Below, in pieces: positions 1 to 8,060 of a DNA stretch of 64,000 nucleotides. The DNA comes from Nocardia sp. CY41 (GTDB lineage: Bacteria > Actinomycetota > Actinomycetes > Mycobacteriales > Mycobacteriaceae). Position numbers and translations under genes: made by a program. The notes under the pieces were generated by a model. That model was given only the letters and a program-made list of their open reading frames with translations, did not search any database and was not told the origin of the DNA. Numbering within the stretch: the first letter of the stretch is position 1; each line of letters begins with the position of its first letter. The stretch covers positions 1-64,000 of the forward strand of contig NZ_VUOS01000007.1 in assembly GCF_009829325.1 (NCBI RefSeq), in the 5' to 3' direction.

Positions 1-187
1 CTTTCAACCCGTCGAGGCCCTCGTCCTCGTAGCGGCGTTTCCAGCGATAGAAGACGTTGCGGCTGATGCCGTAGTAGCGGCATGTCGCAGCGACATTGCC
101 GCTGACCTCCTCGGCATGCCGGAGAACTGAGGTTCACCCCGAGTAGTGGACACCGAGTTAGCAGGATCGAAGATTCTGCTGGTAAGG

Positions 188-520
188 ATGTCCACTATGC
201 CTCCTCGCAAGCGTCGGTCGTTCACGGCCGAGTACAAGGTCGAGGCTGCCCATCGGGTGATCGATTCCGATCGCTCGATCGCCGAGGTCGCGCGTGAGCT
301 CGGTATCCCCGAGACCGTGTTGAGTACCCGGGTCAAGGACGAGCGGCGTAGGATCGCCGCGGCCGAGGTCCACGGCGAGAAACCTCTGGATTCGGCTGAG
401 CGGGCGGAGTTGCTGCGATTGCGCAGGCAGTTGTCCGAACTGGAGAAGGACAACGCGTTCTTGGTAGAAGCTTCGGCGTACTTTGCCGCGATGCAGAAGA
501 ACCGACCCGGTTCGATCTGA
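188..520 (+). CDS. IS3-family transposase OrfA (element A)
   Basis: The product is 110 residues, with an HTH (FTAEYKVEAAHRVI ... SIAEVARELGIPE) at about residues 10-50 and a leucine-zipper-like C-terminus (ELLRLRRQLSELEKDNAFL). This is the standard DNA-binding subunit of IS3 elements. ATG 188 or ATG 191+6 (197) are the plausible starts; upstream in-frame codons lie inside the terminal repeat. The stop overlaps the orfB start as TGATG at 518-522, the usual arrangement for coupling or frameshifting to make OrfAB. The gene appears intact, although orfB is not. Confidence 0.82.
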   Translation: MSTMPPRKRRSFTAEYKVEAAHRVIDSDRSIAEVARELGIPETVLSTRVKDERRRIAAAEVHGEKPLDSAERAELLRLRRQLSELEKDNAFLVEASAYFAAMQKNRPGSI

Positions 521-685
521 TGGCCGAGTACGCCGGCCCCGATGACATCGCCGAGACCGCTGGCACCGACAAGCCCGAGGGGCAACGATTCTCGATCCGA
601 CGCATGGCGCGACTGCTGAAGGTGTCCACCTCGGGTTACTACGCGCATGTGAAGCGCAAGGCAGCAACGGTTTTGACGCCTCGGC

Positions 686-707
686 AGCAGCGCCGTAGCA
701 GCGCCGT
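686..707 (+). repeat. 11-bp perfect tandem duplication causing a frameshift
   Basis: AGCAGCGCCGT occurs twice back to back (686-696 and 697-707). Removing one copy restores the frame from QQRR to ADLTVQIL in element A's orfB. This is consistent with replication slippage. Confidence 0.9.
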
Positions 708-1229
708 GCCGATCTGACGGTGCAGATCCTGGACGTGCACGCCGAATCCGAGGGCACCTACGGTTCTCCGCGGATCACCGCCGAGTTGCGTGAACGCGGC
801 GAGACGGTCAATGCCAAGACCGTGGCGGCGATCATGGCCGAGATCGGGATCGAAGGCATCAGTCCACGCACCTTCAAGGTGAGAACGACCGTGGTCGATC
901 CGGCGGCGTCGTTCCCGCCGGATCTGGTGCGCCGTGACTTCGACCAGGGGCGCTTGGATGCGGTCTGGACGACCGATTTCACGTATCTGACCTGCGGTGA
1001 AGGCGACATGTACTTGTGTGCGATCCGGGACGGGCATTCCCGCCGTGTGCTCGCCCACGTCATAGCCGATCACATCGGTTCCGATGTGGTGTGCCAGGCG
1101 ATCGAGCAGGCCGTAGCAGTGCGTGGGCGTCCGGTGGCCGGGACCGTGGCCTGTCCCCGGTGAATGAGACCATCTGGAACTAGAGTCCCGTTGGCCCCGG
1201 TGAGGGGCTGGAAGGGGACACTGAGGACC

Positions 1230-1511
1230 ATGGCTGGACGGAAACGGCATTCCGCGGAAGAGATCGTGCGGAAGCTGCGTCGTGCCGACGAGTTGGCCGC
1301 CGCGGGTGCTTCGGGTGAGGAAATCGCTGCTGACCTGCGAGTATCGGCTGCCACGTTGTATAACTGGCGGCGCCAGTACGGTGGGATGGACACCGACGCC
1401 GCCAAAGAGCTCAAGGAACTGCGCGAGCAGAACGCCAGGCTCAAGCGGCTGCTGGCCGATGCCGAGCTGGAGAAGGACGCGTTGCGGGAGATCGCTCGGG
1501 GAAACTTCTAG
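1230..1511 (+). CDS. IS3-family transposase OrfA (element B)
   Basis: The product is 93 residues, starting at ATG 1230 about 9 bases after a GGGGAC stretch. An HTH (RHSAEEIVRKLRRADEL ... ADLRVSAATLYNWRRQYG) occupies residues 5-55. A coiled-coil leucine zipper (LKELREQNARLKRLLADAEL) follows, then the LEKDALREI ending typical of IS3 OrfA. It is intact. A slippery GGGAAAC stretch before the stop (1500-1506) is where frameshifting into orfB would be expected. Confidence 0.85.
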   Translation: MAGRKRHSAEEIVRKLRRADELAAAGASGEEIAADLRVSAATLYNWRRQYGGMDTDAAKELKELREQNARLKRLLADAELEKDALREIARGNF

Positions 1512-2370
1512 GCCCGGCGGCCAAGCGGCGGGCGGTGGGCATGCTTGTGCAGGTCAAGGGCATGTCGGAGCGGTTCGCTTGCAAGGTCGTCGGGGTCCAT
1601 CGGTCCACCTTCCGGCGACTGCCACTCGATCAAACCCCGGACGATCCCGACGCCGGTGCCAGGGCCTGGCTGCGCGAATACGCTCGAAAGAACCCTTGTC
1701 ACGGGTTCCGTCGGGCGTGGGCGGCGTTGCGGTTCGACGAGGGGCATCGGGTCAACCGCAAACGGGTGCATCGGTTGTGGAAGCAGGAGGGCTTGCAGGT
1801 GCGGGCGCATCACCGACGCAAACGCCTCGGGTCCTCGTCGGTGCCGACGGTCGCCGCGGATGCGGCGAAGACGGTGTGGGCGTTGGACTTCCAGTTCGAC
1901 TCCATGTCGATGGGCGGGCGGTGAAGATCGCGTCGATGGTCGATGAACACACCCGCGAGTCGCTGCTGCATCTGGTGGAACGCTCCATCACCGGCGAGAA
2001 ACTCGTCGCCGAACTCGCCCGGGTGTTCGCCACCCGGGGTGTGCCGATGGTGCTGCGGTGCGACAACGGCCCAGAAATGATATCCACAGCGCTGCAACGC
2101 TTTTGCACCAACAGGATTGGGATCACCTACATTCCGCCCGGCACGCCGTGGAACAACGGCTACATCGAGTCGTTCAACCGCCGGTTGCGCACCGAGTGCC
2201 TCAACCGCAACCACTGGACCTGGCTGCTCGAGGCCCGCGTGGTCATCGGTGACTTCAAGACCGACCATAGCCTGCGGCACCGGCATTCAGCGCTGGGGTA
2301 TCGGACACCGGCCGAGTACGCTGCAGCCTGCACCCACACCCACCATCCGGTGGGCTGTGGGATCGATTGA
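1508..2370 (+). pseudogene. IS3-family transposase OrfB (element B), one internal frameshift
   Basis: The DDE subunit frame is open from about 1508, shifted relative to orfA as usual for IS3. It shows KNPCHGFRRAWAAL, a WALDFQFDS segment (first Asp), then VLRCDNGPE (second Asp) and the IESFNRRLRTECLN segment (Glu). The reading frame changes near 1900-1906: the first part hits a stop at 1922-1924 (GGR*) while DGRAVKIASMVDEHT continues one frame over to 2370. This fits a one-base deletion. The transposase is therefore split inside its catalytic core and the element is probably dead, or the base call is wrong. Confidence 0.82.
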
Positions 2371-2911
2371 AACCGACGAAACAACCCGGGCACTACTTCC
2401 GGGTGGTCGCGTTATCGGGGACTGGCCAACCGTGCTGCACTCCGATCGCGGGGGCGAGTTCACTGCGGGATTGACGGTGCAAGCCTGCCACCGTCACGGT
2501 TGAAACGGTCGATGGGCGGCACCGGGATCTGTTGGGACAACAGCCCCGCCGAATCATTCTGGTCGACCTACAAACACGAATCGTATTACCGGCACGTCTA
2601 CGCTACGAAGGTTGAACTTGTTGCCTCGGTTGACAATTGGATCCGAAGATACAACCATGATCGGCGGCACTTCGCCCTCGGGATGCTCGACCCCGTACGC
2701 TACGAGCACTCCCTGGCAGACGCAGCCAAGGCTGCTTGAAACCCTGTCCACCATTCGAGGTGAACCTCAAACGGCCAAACGCCGATTCGCACGCCTGGCC
2801 AGGTCCTTCTCACTCCAAACTCGTTCGGCCATAAGGACCCCTCTTCATATCAGGAGCCCAAACTGTCAACAACCTCTGTCAGTTTTAGACCTAGCCGGGC
2901 CGGTGCCCGGC

Positions 2912-4148
2912 TCAGGCAGTGACGCCGAGCCGCGCCGCAAGCGCCCGCGATTCGCGCTCGTTCAGCCGACCGCCGTGCGTGACCAGTTCGGCCACCAGCC
3001 CACCAGCGACCGCTCCAACGGATGGCACCTCATCGACTCTTCGCTTACGGCGGTGCCGGTGCGCAGCGCTCCGAGCGTGCCGAGCGAATCTCGCTGTTGC
3101 GCGTATGCGCGGGACAGCTCGAGCCACAGCCGCGACCGTCGGTCCACCGATGGCACCGCATCGGGGTCTACGGCGCTTGCTGCGTCCAAGGCCCTGCTGG
3201 ACTTGCGTAGGTCGACCTGCACCGACACCGCGCTGATTTCGGTGTTCGCAACGCCGAACAAGGTCCAGGAGTGCGCCGATCCAGCGGGCAGTGCGCGCGC
3301 CATCCCCATGGCCTGATCTATGCCGCGTAGCGCGTCACCTTCGCGGCCGATGCGGGCGGCTGTGATCGCACCGTGCAGTTGGCAGGTGCCCCAGAGCGCT
3401 TGTGCGTCCTGGTCGCCGTCCAGGTACGGTTCCAGTAGTGCCACAGCACCGGACGCAAGATGGTAGGCGTCTTCCTCGCGGCCCGTCGAGCGCCAGACGT
3501 TGCCGAGTACCCAGGATGCCGACGCGAGCGTTACCGGGTCGTCGGCGACCTCGGCGGCCGACATGCACCGATCGGCAGCGAGCCACAACAGCGGCGCGTC
3601 GGGCGACCCAGGCAAGGACTTGTTCGCACAGCGCATAGGCACCCGACAGTGCAGCGGCGGCGGCGCGGCGTTCCTGTCCGTCGAGAGTGCGCAGCGCGCG
3701 GCGGCCATCGCGGATCAGTTCGGGCAGCATCGCGCCCGCGTCGGCGCGCGGTGTCGCCGAGGTGTGCCACAACCGCCAGGCGCGGTCGACCCGCGCGGCG
3801 AGTTCGGCGGGGTCGATCGGCGACGGTGCCGGGGCGAGGTCGACGCCCTCTATCGCTTCGCGGATGGCTGGCACGACGGGATGCCCGGCGCGGCGCGAGA
3901 TGCCGACCAGCAACTCATGGTCGCCAGTTATCTCGGTGAGGTCCCGCACGCCGAGCGCCTGCCCGATCCGTAGCAACATGTCCAGCCCCGGCGGGTTCTG
4001 GAGACGGCCTTTCTCGACGTCACGTAGCCAGGTCCTCGGACCGGCCGACCAGACCGGCGACAACGGCGCGGGTGCGGCCGGTGCGTGTGCGGATGTTCTG
4101 GATGCGCTCGCCGATCGCGCGTGCGGCGAGTTCGTCAGGGGTCGGCAT
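2912..4148 (-). pseudogene. XRE-family regulator with TPR-like C-terminus, multiple frameshifts
   Basis: The minus-strand gene starts at ATG 4148. Its HTH begins ERIQNIRTRTGR and AVVAGLVGRSED. The frame shifts near 4037 (WLRDVEKGRLQNPPGLDML continues one frame over), again near 3600 (before DAPLLWLAADRCMSAAEVADD), and again near 3010, ending ERESRALAARLGV at 2912. Read across the shifts, it aligns along its length with the intact regulator at 51719-52948 (LVGRSxxWLxxVExGRLQxP, LExYLDxDxxA). Regulators of this kind sit beside small genes in actinomycetes, as here. Three independent indels mark it as a decayed paralogue. Confidence 0.8.
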
Positions 4149-4425
4149 AGCGGCCTGCCTTCTTCGCGGGGTGGGTCCGCTTCGCGGGTACCCCCGGCCC
4201 GTCGGCAGGGGGGAGATGTCCTCCGCGAAGAGGTAACCCCAGGATAGGGCCGCTGGTGGGACGCCACCACGTCACGAGTAGGGGGAATCTCCCTACGTTG
4301 CAGAGTGGTTCGCGCCCACCGGCGTGGTCGATACGCGGCGCGCACGATTCACTTACGCCCCGCCGCTGGGCGATCGAGTCCCCGGCGGCGGGTGACCGCA
4401 GGTGACACAGGGACAGGGGCACCCG

Positions 4426-4731
4426 ATGCGCAACCGGCCGACCGCACTCGGATATGTAGATCAGGACGTCAGCGCTTCGCTGGCATGGGACCGGGCGCAG
4501 GTTCAGCGTCTGGCGCGCCATCTCGGCTACCTGGTGATCTGGCCCGACGTGGCATCGGTACTCCCGCTGTTCGACCAGGTACGCGCGGCCGACGTGGACG
4601 CCGTCGTGATGCCCGGCCCGGAACACCTCGGCCCGCTGGAGTTGAACCGGGTAATGGACGTGGCCGACGTGGAAACGGTGCTACCCCGCTTGTCGTTCGC
4701 GCGCTGGTCGGCAGTGCGTGCCGGGCGTTGA
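4426..4731 (+). CDS. Small protein resembling a resolvase N-terminus
   Basis: The product is 101 residues, starting at ATG 4426 with AGGGG eight bases upstream; an in-frame GTG at 4402 is less likely. It begins with a GYVDQDVS segment and has RLARHLGYLV and VDAVVMPGPEHLG. These recall the first strand and helix of serine recombinases, but the catalytic Ser and Arg cluster is not evident and there is no DNA-binding tail. It is probably not an active recombinase. It lies divergent from the decayed XRE regulator, the common position for small companion genes. Confidence 0.55.
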   Translation: MRNRPTALGYVDQDVSASLAWDRAQVQRLARHLGYLVIWPDVASVLPLFDQVRAADVDAVVMPGPEHLGPLELNRVMDVADVETVLPRLSFARWSAVRAGR

Positions 4732-4917
4732 TCGTGCTCGGGTTCGTGGTCGCGGTCGGCCTGCCGCTGGCCGTGCTGGTCTGGGCGATCGTGTGGCCCG
4801 AATCGACGGGTCGGCACGCCGAGGCCGAGCGAGAACCGGACGGCGGCGGCCCTGGTTGTGCTACTGACGATGACGGCTCGAAATCGATTGCGCCTCGAGC
4901 AGGGCGTGGAACCATGA
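4728..4917 (+). pseudogene. Frameshifted small two-helix membrane protein (tentative)
   Basis: It starts at TTG 4728, overlapping the previous stop as TTGA, or at GTG 4734. The first part encodes a hydrophobic helix (VLGFVVAVGLPLAVLVWAI). A second helix (ALVVLLTMTARNRLRLEQG) follows in a different frame and ends at TGA 4915-4917, so an indel near 4840-4850 would rejoin them. The call rests only on the two hydrophobic stretches and the tight coupling. No family is recognised. Sequence from 4918 to 5135 shows no convincing gene. Confidence 0.3.
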
Positions 4918-5135
4918 TCGCCGGCGTTGGTCCTGGTAGGGATGGCGGGGTTCGCGGGGGAGAATCGCGGCGCGGCAAGGCCATTGCGCGGCTGGGGGAC
5001 TGGACTACACGGGGCGGGGCCACGGACGGTTGTGCTGTCTGCGCTCCTGCGTGCCCTCCGATCGCTTTTCATTTCATGGCGTGCATCCGCTCTGCGTGCA
5101 CGCCCTTTTTCTGATCGAAAAGAAGAAGGAGAACC

Positions 5136-5583
5136 ATGAAAATCCGCAATTTGCTATCGTCCGGACGAGGTGCCACGGTCGCGGCAGCGATGGCAGCCGT
5201 TGCCGTCGCTCTGGTCGTCCAAGCGCCCTCGGCACAGGCGGGTGAGACGGCCGAAGCTCTGTCCTGCATAGCTCACTTCAATCACGATCCGATGCAGATC
5301 AAAGGTGGTATTGGGGTCGGTGGGTTCGTGTCATGCGACGAGAAGCCCACGCGCTTCCATGTGATCCTTTCACTGGAATACCGGGCTCGAGACGGCAAAT
5401 GGGTCAGTCGGGCTGCGGATAACAACAGTGACAGCCCGAACCCGTGGTACAACATCCTCGCCTACAACACCCACTGCGAGGACGGGGCCTGGAGCGACAC
5501 TTAGAATCGACGTGGAATCCAGCGGCGAACAGGCCAGCGACTCTGCGGAGACGCCGCCGACCATCATCAACTGCAACCAATGA
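5136..5583 (+). pseudogene. Secreted small cysteine-containing protein, C-terminal frameshift
   Basis: ATG 5136 follows a strong AAGGAG site. Residues 1-35 form a Sec signal peptide with an AQA-G cleavage site. The mature part has Cys residues in ALSCIAH, VSCDEK and THCED. The frame stops at 5504 after AWSDT. One base over, the sequence continues TLRIDVESSGEQ to INCNQ and a TGA at 5583, supplying a fourth Cys that would pair the odd one. I read this as a roughly 148-residue secreted protein with one indel near 5495-5502. The function is unknown. Confidence 0.6.
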
Positions 5584-5861
5584 GGACCGTCATGGATGTA
5601 CCGCATACGTCGAGGGGGCGCACCGTGTGGTCGGGTCGCTGGTTTCGGCTGCGTCAGCAAGTAGCCCTGCTACTGCCCGCTCCTGCGGGCTCCGGGAAGG
5701 CGTATGCGCTCAGGCGTGAGTACGGCGGGTGGGCTGGGCGGCCGGTGCGGGGCGTGCGTCGCCTGCGGTGGGTGACTCCGCCCAGGTACTACACGCGCAA
5801 GGTTCCAGCCAATGACGTGGAGGCCGCTACGGATTGGCTGTTGGAACGCCGGGGACTGTAG
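5580..5861 (+). CDS. Hypothetical small basic protein
   Basis: The product is 93 residues. ATG 5580 overlaps the restored stop of the preceding gene as ATGA, which supports coupling and an original operon. ATG 5592 is an alternative. It is rich in Arg and aromatic residues (WSGRWFRLRQQ, RRLRWVTPPRYYTRKV) and ends EAATDWLLERRGL. There is no signal peptide or known motif. The strong terminator at 5877-5910 closes this unit. Confidence 0.5.
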   Translation: MRTVMDVPHTSRGRTVWSGRWFRLRQQVALLLPAPAGSGKAYALRREYGGWAGRPVRGVRRLRWVTPPRYYTRKVPANDVEAATDWLLERRGL

Positions 5862-5876
5862 GCCCCGATAGACGCA

Positions 5877-5910
5877 AGAACCCCCTCGGATTCGACGCTG
5901 AGGGGGTTCT
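5877..5910 (+). terminator. Rho-independent terminator
   Basis: The perfect 11-bp arms AGAACCCCCTC and GAGGGGGTTCT are separated by 12 bases and followed by ATTGT. It is placed 16 bases after the stop at 5861. It could also serve the minus-strand gene ending at 6095. Confidence 0.85.
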
Positions 5911-6094
5911 ATTGTACTCGGGCTGAGAAACTTCCGCTTCGCTCGTGCCGACCTTCGCGGCACCGAACGGGGTGAGGCTTCCGCCCGTTCGAGCCTCGCC
6001 CGTCCCGAAGTACTCCTGAGCTAGAAAATTCGGGAAAGATCGCTGTCGGCGGCGGGGTCTCGGTGAACGGGTGGGGCGAGAGACAGCGCGATCC

Positions 6095-7249
6095 CTAGTG
6101 GACGACGTCGAAGAGGAATCCCTCGATCGTGACTCCTGGTGCGAAGGAGAACGCGACGCCCGTCGAGGTCGGGTTGTTCGCTTCGGTTCGACCGGCGATC
6201 CGTTCGAGCACGAAGATCAGGGAGACGCTCGACATGTTCCCGTATTCGCCGAGAACCTGCCAGCTCGTCGCCGCGGCTTCGGGCGGGAGGCCGAGCGATC
6301 GCGCGGATTCGAGCAGGATCTTCGGGCCGCCCGGGTGGATCGCCCACGCATCGATGTCGGACTGTCGCAAGTTGTTGCGTCGCAACATTTCTCCGACGAC
6401 GGGAGCGACGCCGTCGTAGATGTACCTGGGCACGTTCTCCGACAGCTCGCAGGTGATGCCGTCGTGGTTGACGCCGACCGCGATGCCGTCCTCGGTGGCC
6501 TCGAACAGGTGGGTGAATTTGTCCCGGATGACGATCGTCCCTGGTTCGGCTTGCTTCGCCTCGGGATTCGCTCCGATGACGACCGCGCCGCACCCGTCGC
6601 CGAACAAGCTGTGGGTCACCGCGTCATCGATGTCTTCGACGGGGACGGCGTGCACCGAGTTGAGCTCGATGCACAGGACCATCGCCTTCTTGCCGGGGTT
6701 GGCCCGGACGAAGTCCGAGGCGGTGCGGATTCCGTTCATCGCCGCCGCGCAGCCCATGAAGTTGACCACCAGGCGAGCGACCGAACGAGGCAGGCCGAGG
6801 TCTTCGACGACCGCGACGTCGACGCCGGGCGCGATCACGCCGGTGCTCGTGGCGAACACGAGAAGTCCGAGGTCGTCGGGGTCGATACCCGCCAGTGCGC
6901 GCCGCGCCACATCGACCGCCAGCGGAACGGCATGGCGGTAGAACAAGTGCATTCGATCTTGGATCAGCGCTGATCTGCGGCTGGGCGCGGGAAGCGGAGA
7001 ATCCAGCGGGTCGACCGCGAAGTGCCGGGTGTTGATCATGGTTTTGCGGAAGAGGCGTCTGATCCGGTTCTGCTGCTCCGGGTCGGTGAATCGCTCAGCT
7101 ATCCAGTCCGCTGCGACGGATTGGTCGAGGGCCAGACCGGGCGCACCGGTCGCAATCGCTTCGATGACGGGCACGGTCGTCGGCGCTGTCGCCGGAATCG
7201 GGTGCTCGGCGGTGCGGGTGAGAAGCGTCCGGTCGATGGCGATTGACAT
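6095..7249 (-). CDS. Type III polyketide synthase (chalcone/stilbene synthase-like)
   Basis: The product is 384 residues, from ATG 7249 with AGGAAGA about 10 bases upstream. It belongs to the thiolase-fold, self-contained polyketide synthases that extend an acyl-CoA starter with malonyl-CoA. The catalytic Cys167 lies in VNFMGCAAAMNG, His305 in AIHPGGPK and Asn338 in EYGNMSS, so the full triad is present. The length is normal. In actinobacteria such enzymes make alkylpyrones, alkylresorcinols or tetrahydroxynaphthalene. The product here cannot be read from sequence, and no methyltransferase or oxidase adjoins. A 26-bp palindrome lies 72 bases upstream. Confidence 0.92.
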   Translation of the reverse strand: MSIAIDRTLLTRTAEHPIPATAPTTVPVIEAIATGAPGLALDQSVAADWIAERFTDPEQQNRIRRLFRKTMINTRHFAVDPLDSPLPAPSRRSALIQDRMHLFYRHAVPLAVDVARRALAGIDPDDLGLLVFATSTGVIAPGVDVAVVEDLGLPRSVARLVVNFMGCAAAMNGIRTASDFVRANPGKKAMVLCIELNSVHAVPVEDIDDAVTHSLFGDGCGAVVIGANPEAKQAEPGTIVIRDKFTHLFEATEDGIAVGVNHDGITCELSENVPRYIYDGVAPVVGEMLRRNNLRQSDIDAWAIHPGGPKILLESARSLGLPPEAAATSWQVLGEYGNMSSVSLIFVLERIAGRTEANNPTSTGVAFSFAPGVTIEGFLFDVVH

Positions 7250-7320
7250 AGAATCCGTTCTTCCTAGATCGTGCGATGGGGGAACGCGCACCTCCAATCC
7301 TCGAATAGCAAATGATCAGC

Positions 7321-7346
7321 AACTAGACACCCTAGGGGGTCTAGTT
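7321..7346. promoter_or_regulatory. 26-bp near-perfect palindrome, likely operator
   Basis: The arms AACTAGAC and GTCTAGTT flank CCCTAGGG, with one symmetric mismatch in 26 bp. It lies in the divergent gap between the polyketide synthase (start 7249) and the secreted-protein gene (start 7420), so one dimeric repressor could control both. No T-run follows, so it is not a good terminator. Confidence 0.6.
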
Positions 7347-7419
7347 CCCACCCCCGGTGTCCGAAAGTTCCGGATCGCATGCCGCGGCGGCTACGATCAC
7401 GCCGACGCTCTGAGAGGAA

Positions 7420-7734
7420 ATGATGATCAAGTCGACGTCCTTCGCCGCTGCGCTGTCCGCGGCCGCTCTGCTCTTCCTGCCGGCCGCGCCCGCGCACGCT
7501 CAGTCCCCCCAATGCGCCAGGGCCATCGAGCTGATCAACGTCGCGATCGACACGAGCGGTGGCAGCCTGGACCAGGCGACGGCGACCGCGCTGTCCGGCA
7601 GGCTGAGCGGCCTGGCCGATCTGGCGCAGGGCGCGGAGCGGGATGCCATCACCGCTTACGCCGCCGCGCTGGTGGATGACAATGTTGCCGACCTCAACCC
7701 CTACACCGACGAGCTCAATCGCGTCTGCGCCTGA
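7420..7734 (+). CDS. Small secreted protein with two cysteines
   Basis: The product is 104 residues. ATG 7420 (or the adjacent ATG 7423) lies behind GAGAGGAA. Residues 1-27 are a Sec signal peptide ending AHA-Q. The mature domain is mainly helical (IELINVAIDTSGG, ATALSGRLSGLADLA, AYAAALVDDNVADL) with one Cys near each end (PQCARA and NRVCA), suggesting a single disulfide. No family is recognised. It is transcribed away from the polyketide synthase and may share its operator. Confidence 0.7.
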   Translation: MMIKSTSFAAALSAAALLFLPAAPAHAQSPQCARAIELINVAIDTSGGSLDQATATALSGRLSGLADLAQGAERDAITAYAAALVDDNVADLNPYTDELNRVCA

Positions 7735-7774
7735 CCGCGGCAACGCGCACTCCGGCGCGATGCTCGGAAACGAT

Positions 7775-7804
7775 CGTGCCGGGTGGCTGTGCCTGCCCGG
7801 CACG
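7775..7804 (+). terminator. Hairpin after the secreted-protein gene
   Basis: CGTGCCGGG (7775-7783) pairs with CCCGGCACG (7796-7804), with a 12-base loop, 41 bases after the stop. There is no T-tract, which is usual in actinobacteria. Confidence 0.55.
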
Positions 7805-8060
7805 TCGGAGTGATCGGTGCCGGTCCCGCTCGGTGGACGCTTCCGGGGTCCGCCCGGGTCAATTGCCGAGCGTCGTTTTTCTATGCGCTGCGCGACGATG
7901 ATCGAGCTGTGTGAACGAACGCATGGGATACGCGATCGCCGGTGCCCGACGTACCCTGTCTGCGACCATGTGAGCGGGTTGGTCGACGGTCGGTTGGCTG
8001 TTACGCCCGATGCCCCGACCGTCCGAAGTCCCGGTGGTCAGGTTGATTCGGCCGAGCGCA

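Larger units (their letters stand above)
1152..2422 (+). mobile_element. IS3-family element B, nested in element A
   Basis: The left end begins near 1152 (GTCCCCG) and the right end near 2422 (CGGGGAC). The ends are imperfect inverted repeats that continue about 30 bp inward. TGGCC flanks both ends (1147-1151 and 2423-2427), a likely 4-5 bp target duplication. The exact terminal base is uncertain by one. The length of about 1.27 kb is normal for IS3. It interrupts orfB of element A just before its second catalytic Asp motif. Confidence 0.8.
520..2739 (+). pseudogene. IS3-family transposase OrfB (element A), broken
   Basis: The DDE integrase-core subunit is in pieces. 520-707 encodes the N-terminus (SIRRMARLLKVSTSGYYAH). 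708-1151 encodes VQILDVHAESEGTYGSPRI and VWTTDFTYL, with the first catalytic Asp. 2428-2739 encodes LHSDRGGEF and ICWDNSPAESFWSTYKHE. The breaks are an 11-bp exact tandem duplication (686-696 and 697-707) that shifts frame, the insertion of element B, and a single-base loss near 2501 before the WDNSPAE segment. All catalytic motifs survive in fragments, so the damage looks recent. Element A cannot move autonomously. Confidence 0.85.
128..2769 (+). mobile_element. IS3-family element A, carrying a nested second IS
   Basis: The terminal inverted repeats are 128-152 and 2745-2769. They are 25 bp each with three mismatches, and the ends are TG...CA. They are flanked by the 3-bp direct repeat AAC (125-127 and 2770-2772), a target duplication size usual for IS3. 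Inside are orfA, a broken orfB and a second IS (1152-2422). Without the nested element it is about 1.37 kb, a normal IS3 length. Confidence 0.88.
1..2832 (-). pseudogene. IS481-type transposase, split by an IS insertion; 3' end outside the window
   Basis: The gene starts at ATG 2832 on the minus strand, behind an AGAGGGG ribosome site. It reads about 20 codons to 2770, is interrupted by the 128-2769 element, and resumes at 127 down to 1. Joining the halves and counting AAC once gives a continuous HTH N-terminus with the segments VLRHAEEVSGN and ISRNVFYRWKRRYEDEG, typical of IS481/integrase-core transposases. The catalytic domain is beyond base 1. The insertion inactivates the gene. The rejoined frame is direct proof that the larger element moved in after this one. 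Confidence 0.75.
1..2881 (-). mobile_element. IS481-type element, interrupted and truncated by the window edge
   Basis: The element's transposase reads leftwards off the window. Its right end is near 2864-2881, a TGACAGAGG-type terminus on the minus strand just upstream of the start codon. A second element (128-2769) sits inside its coding region. The left end lies outside the window. The IS481 assignment rests on the N-terminal helix-turn-helix alone, because the DDE domain is not visible. Confidence 0.6.
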
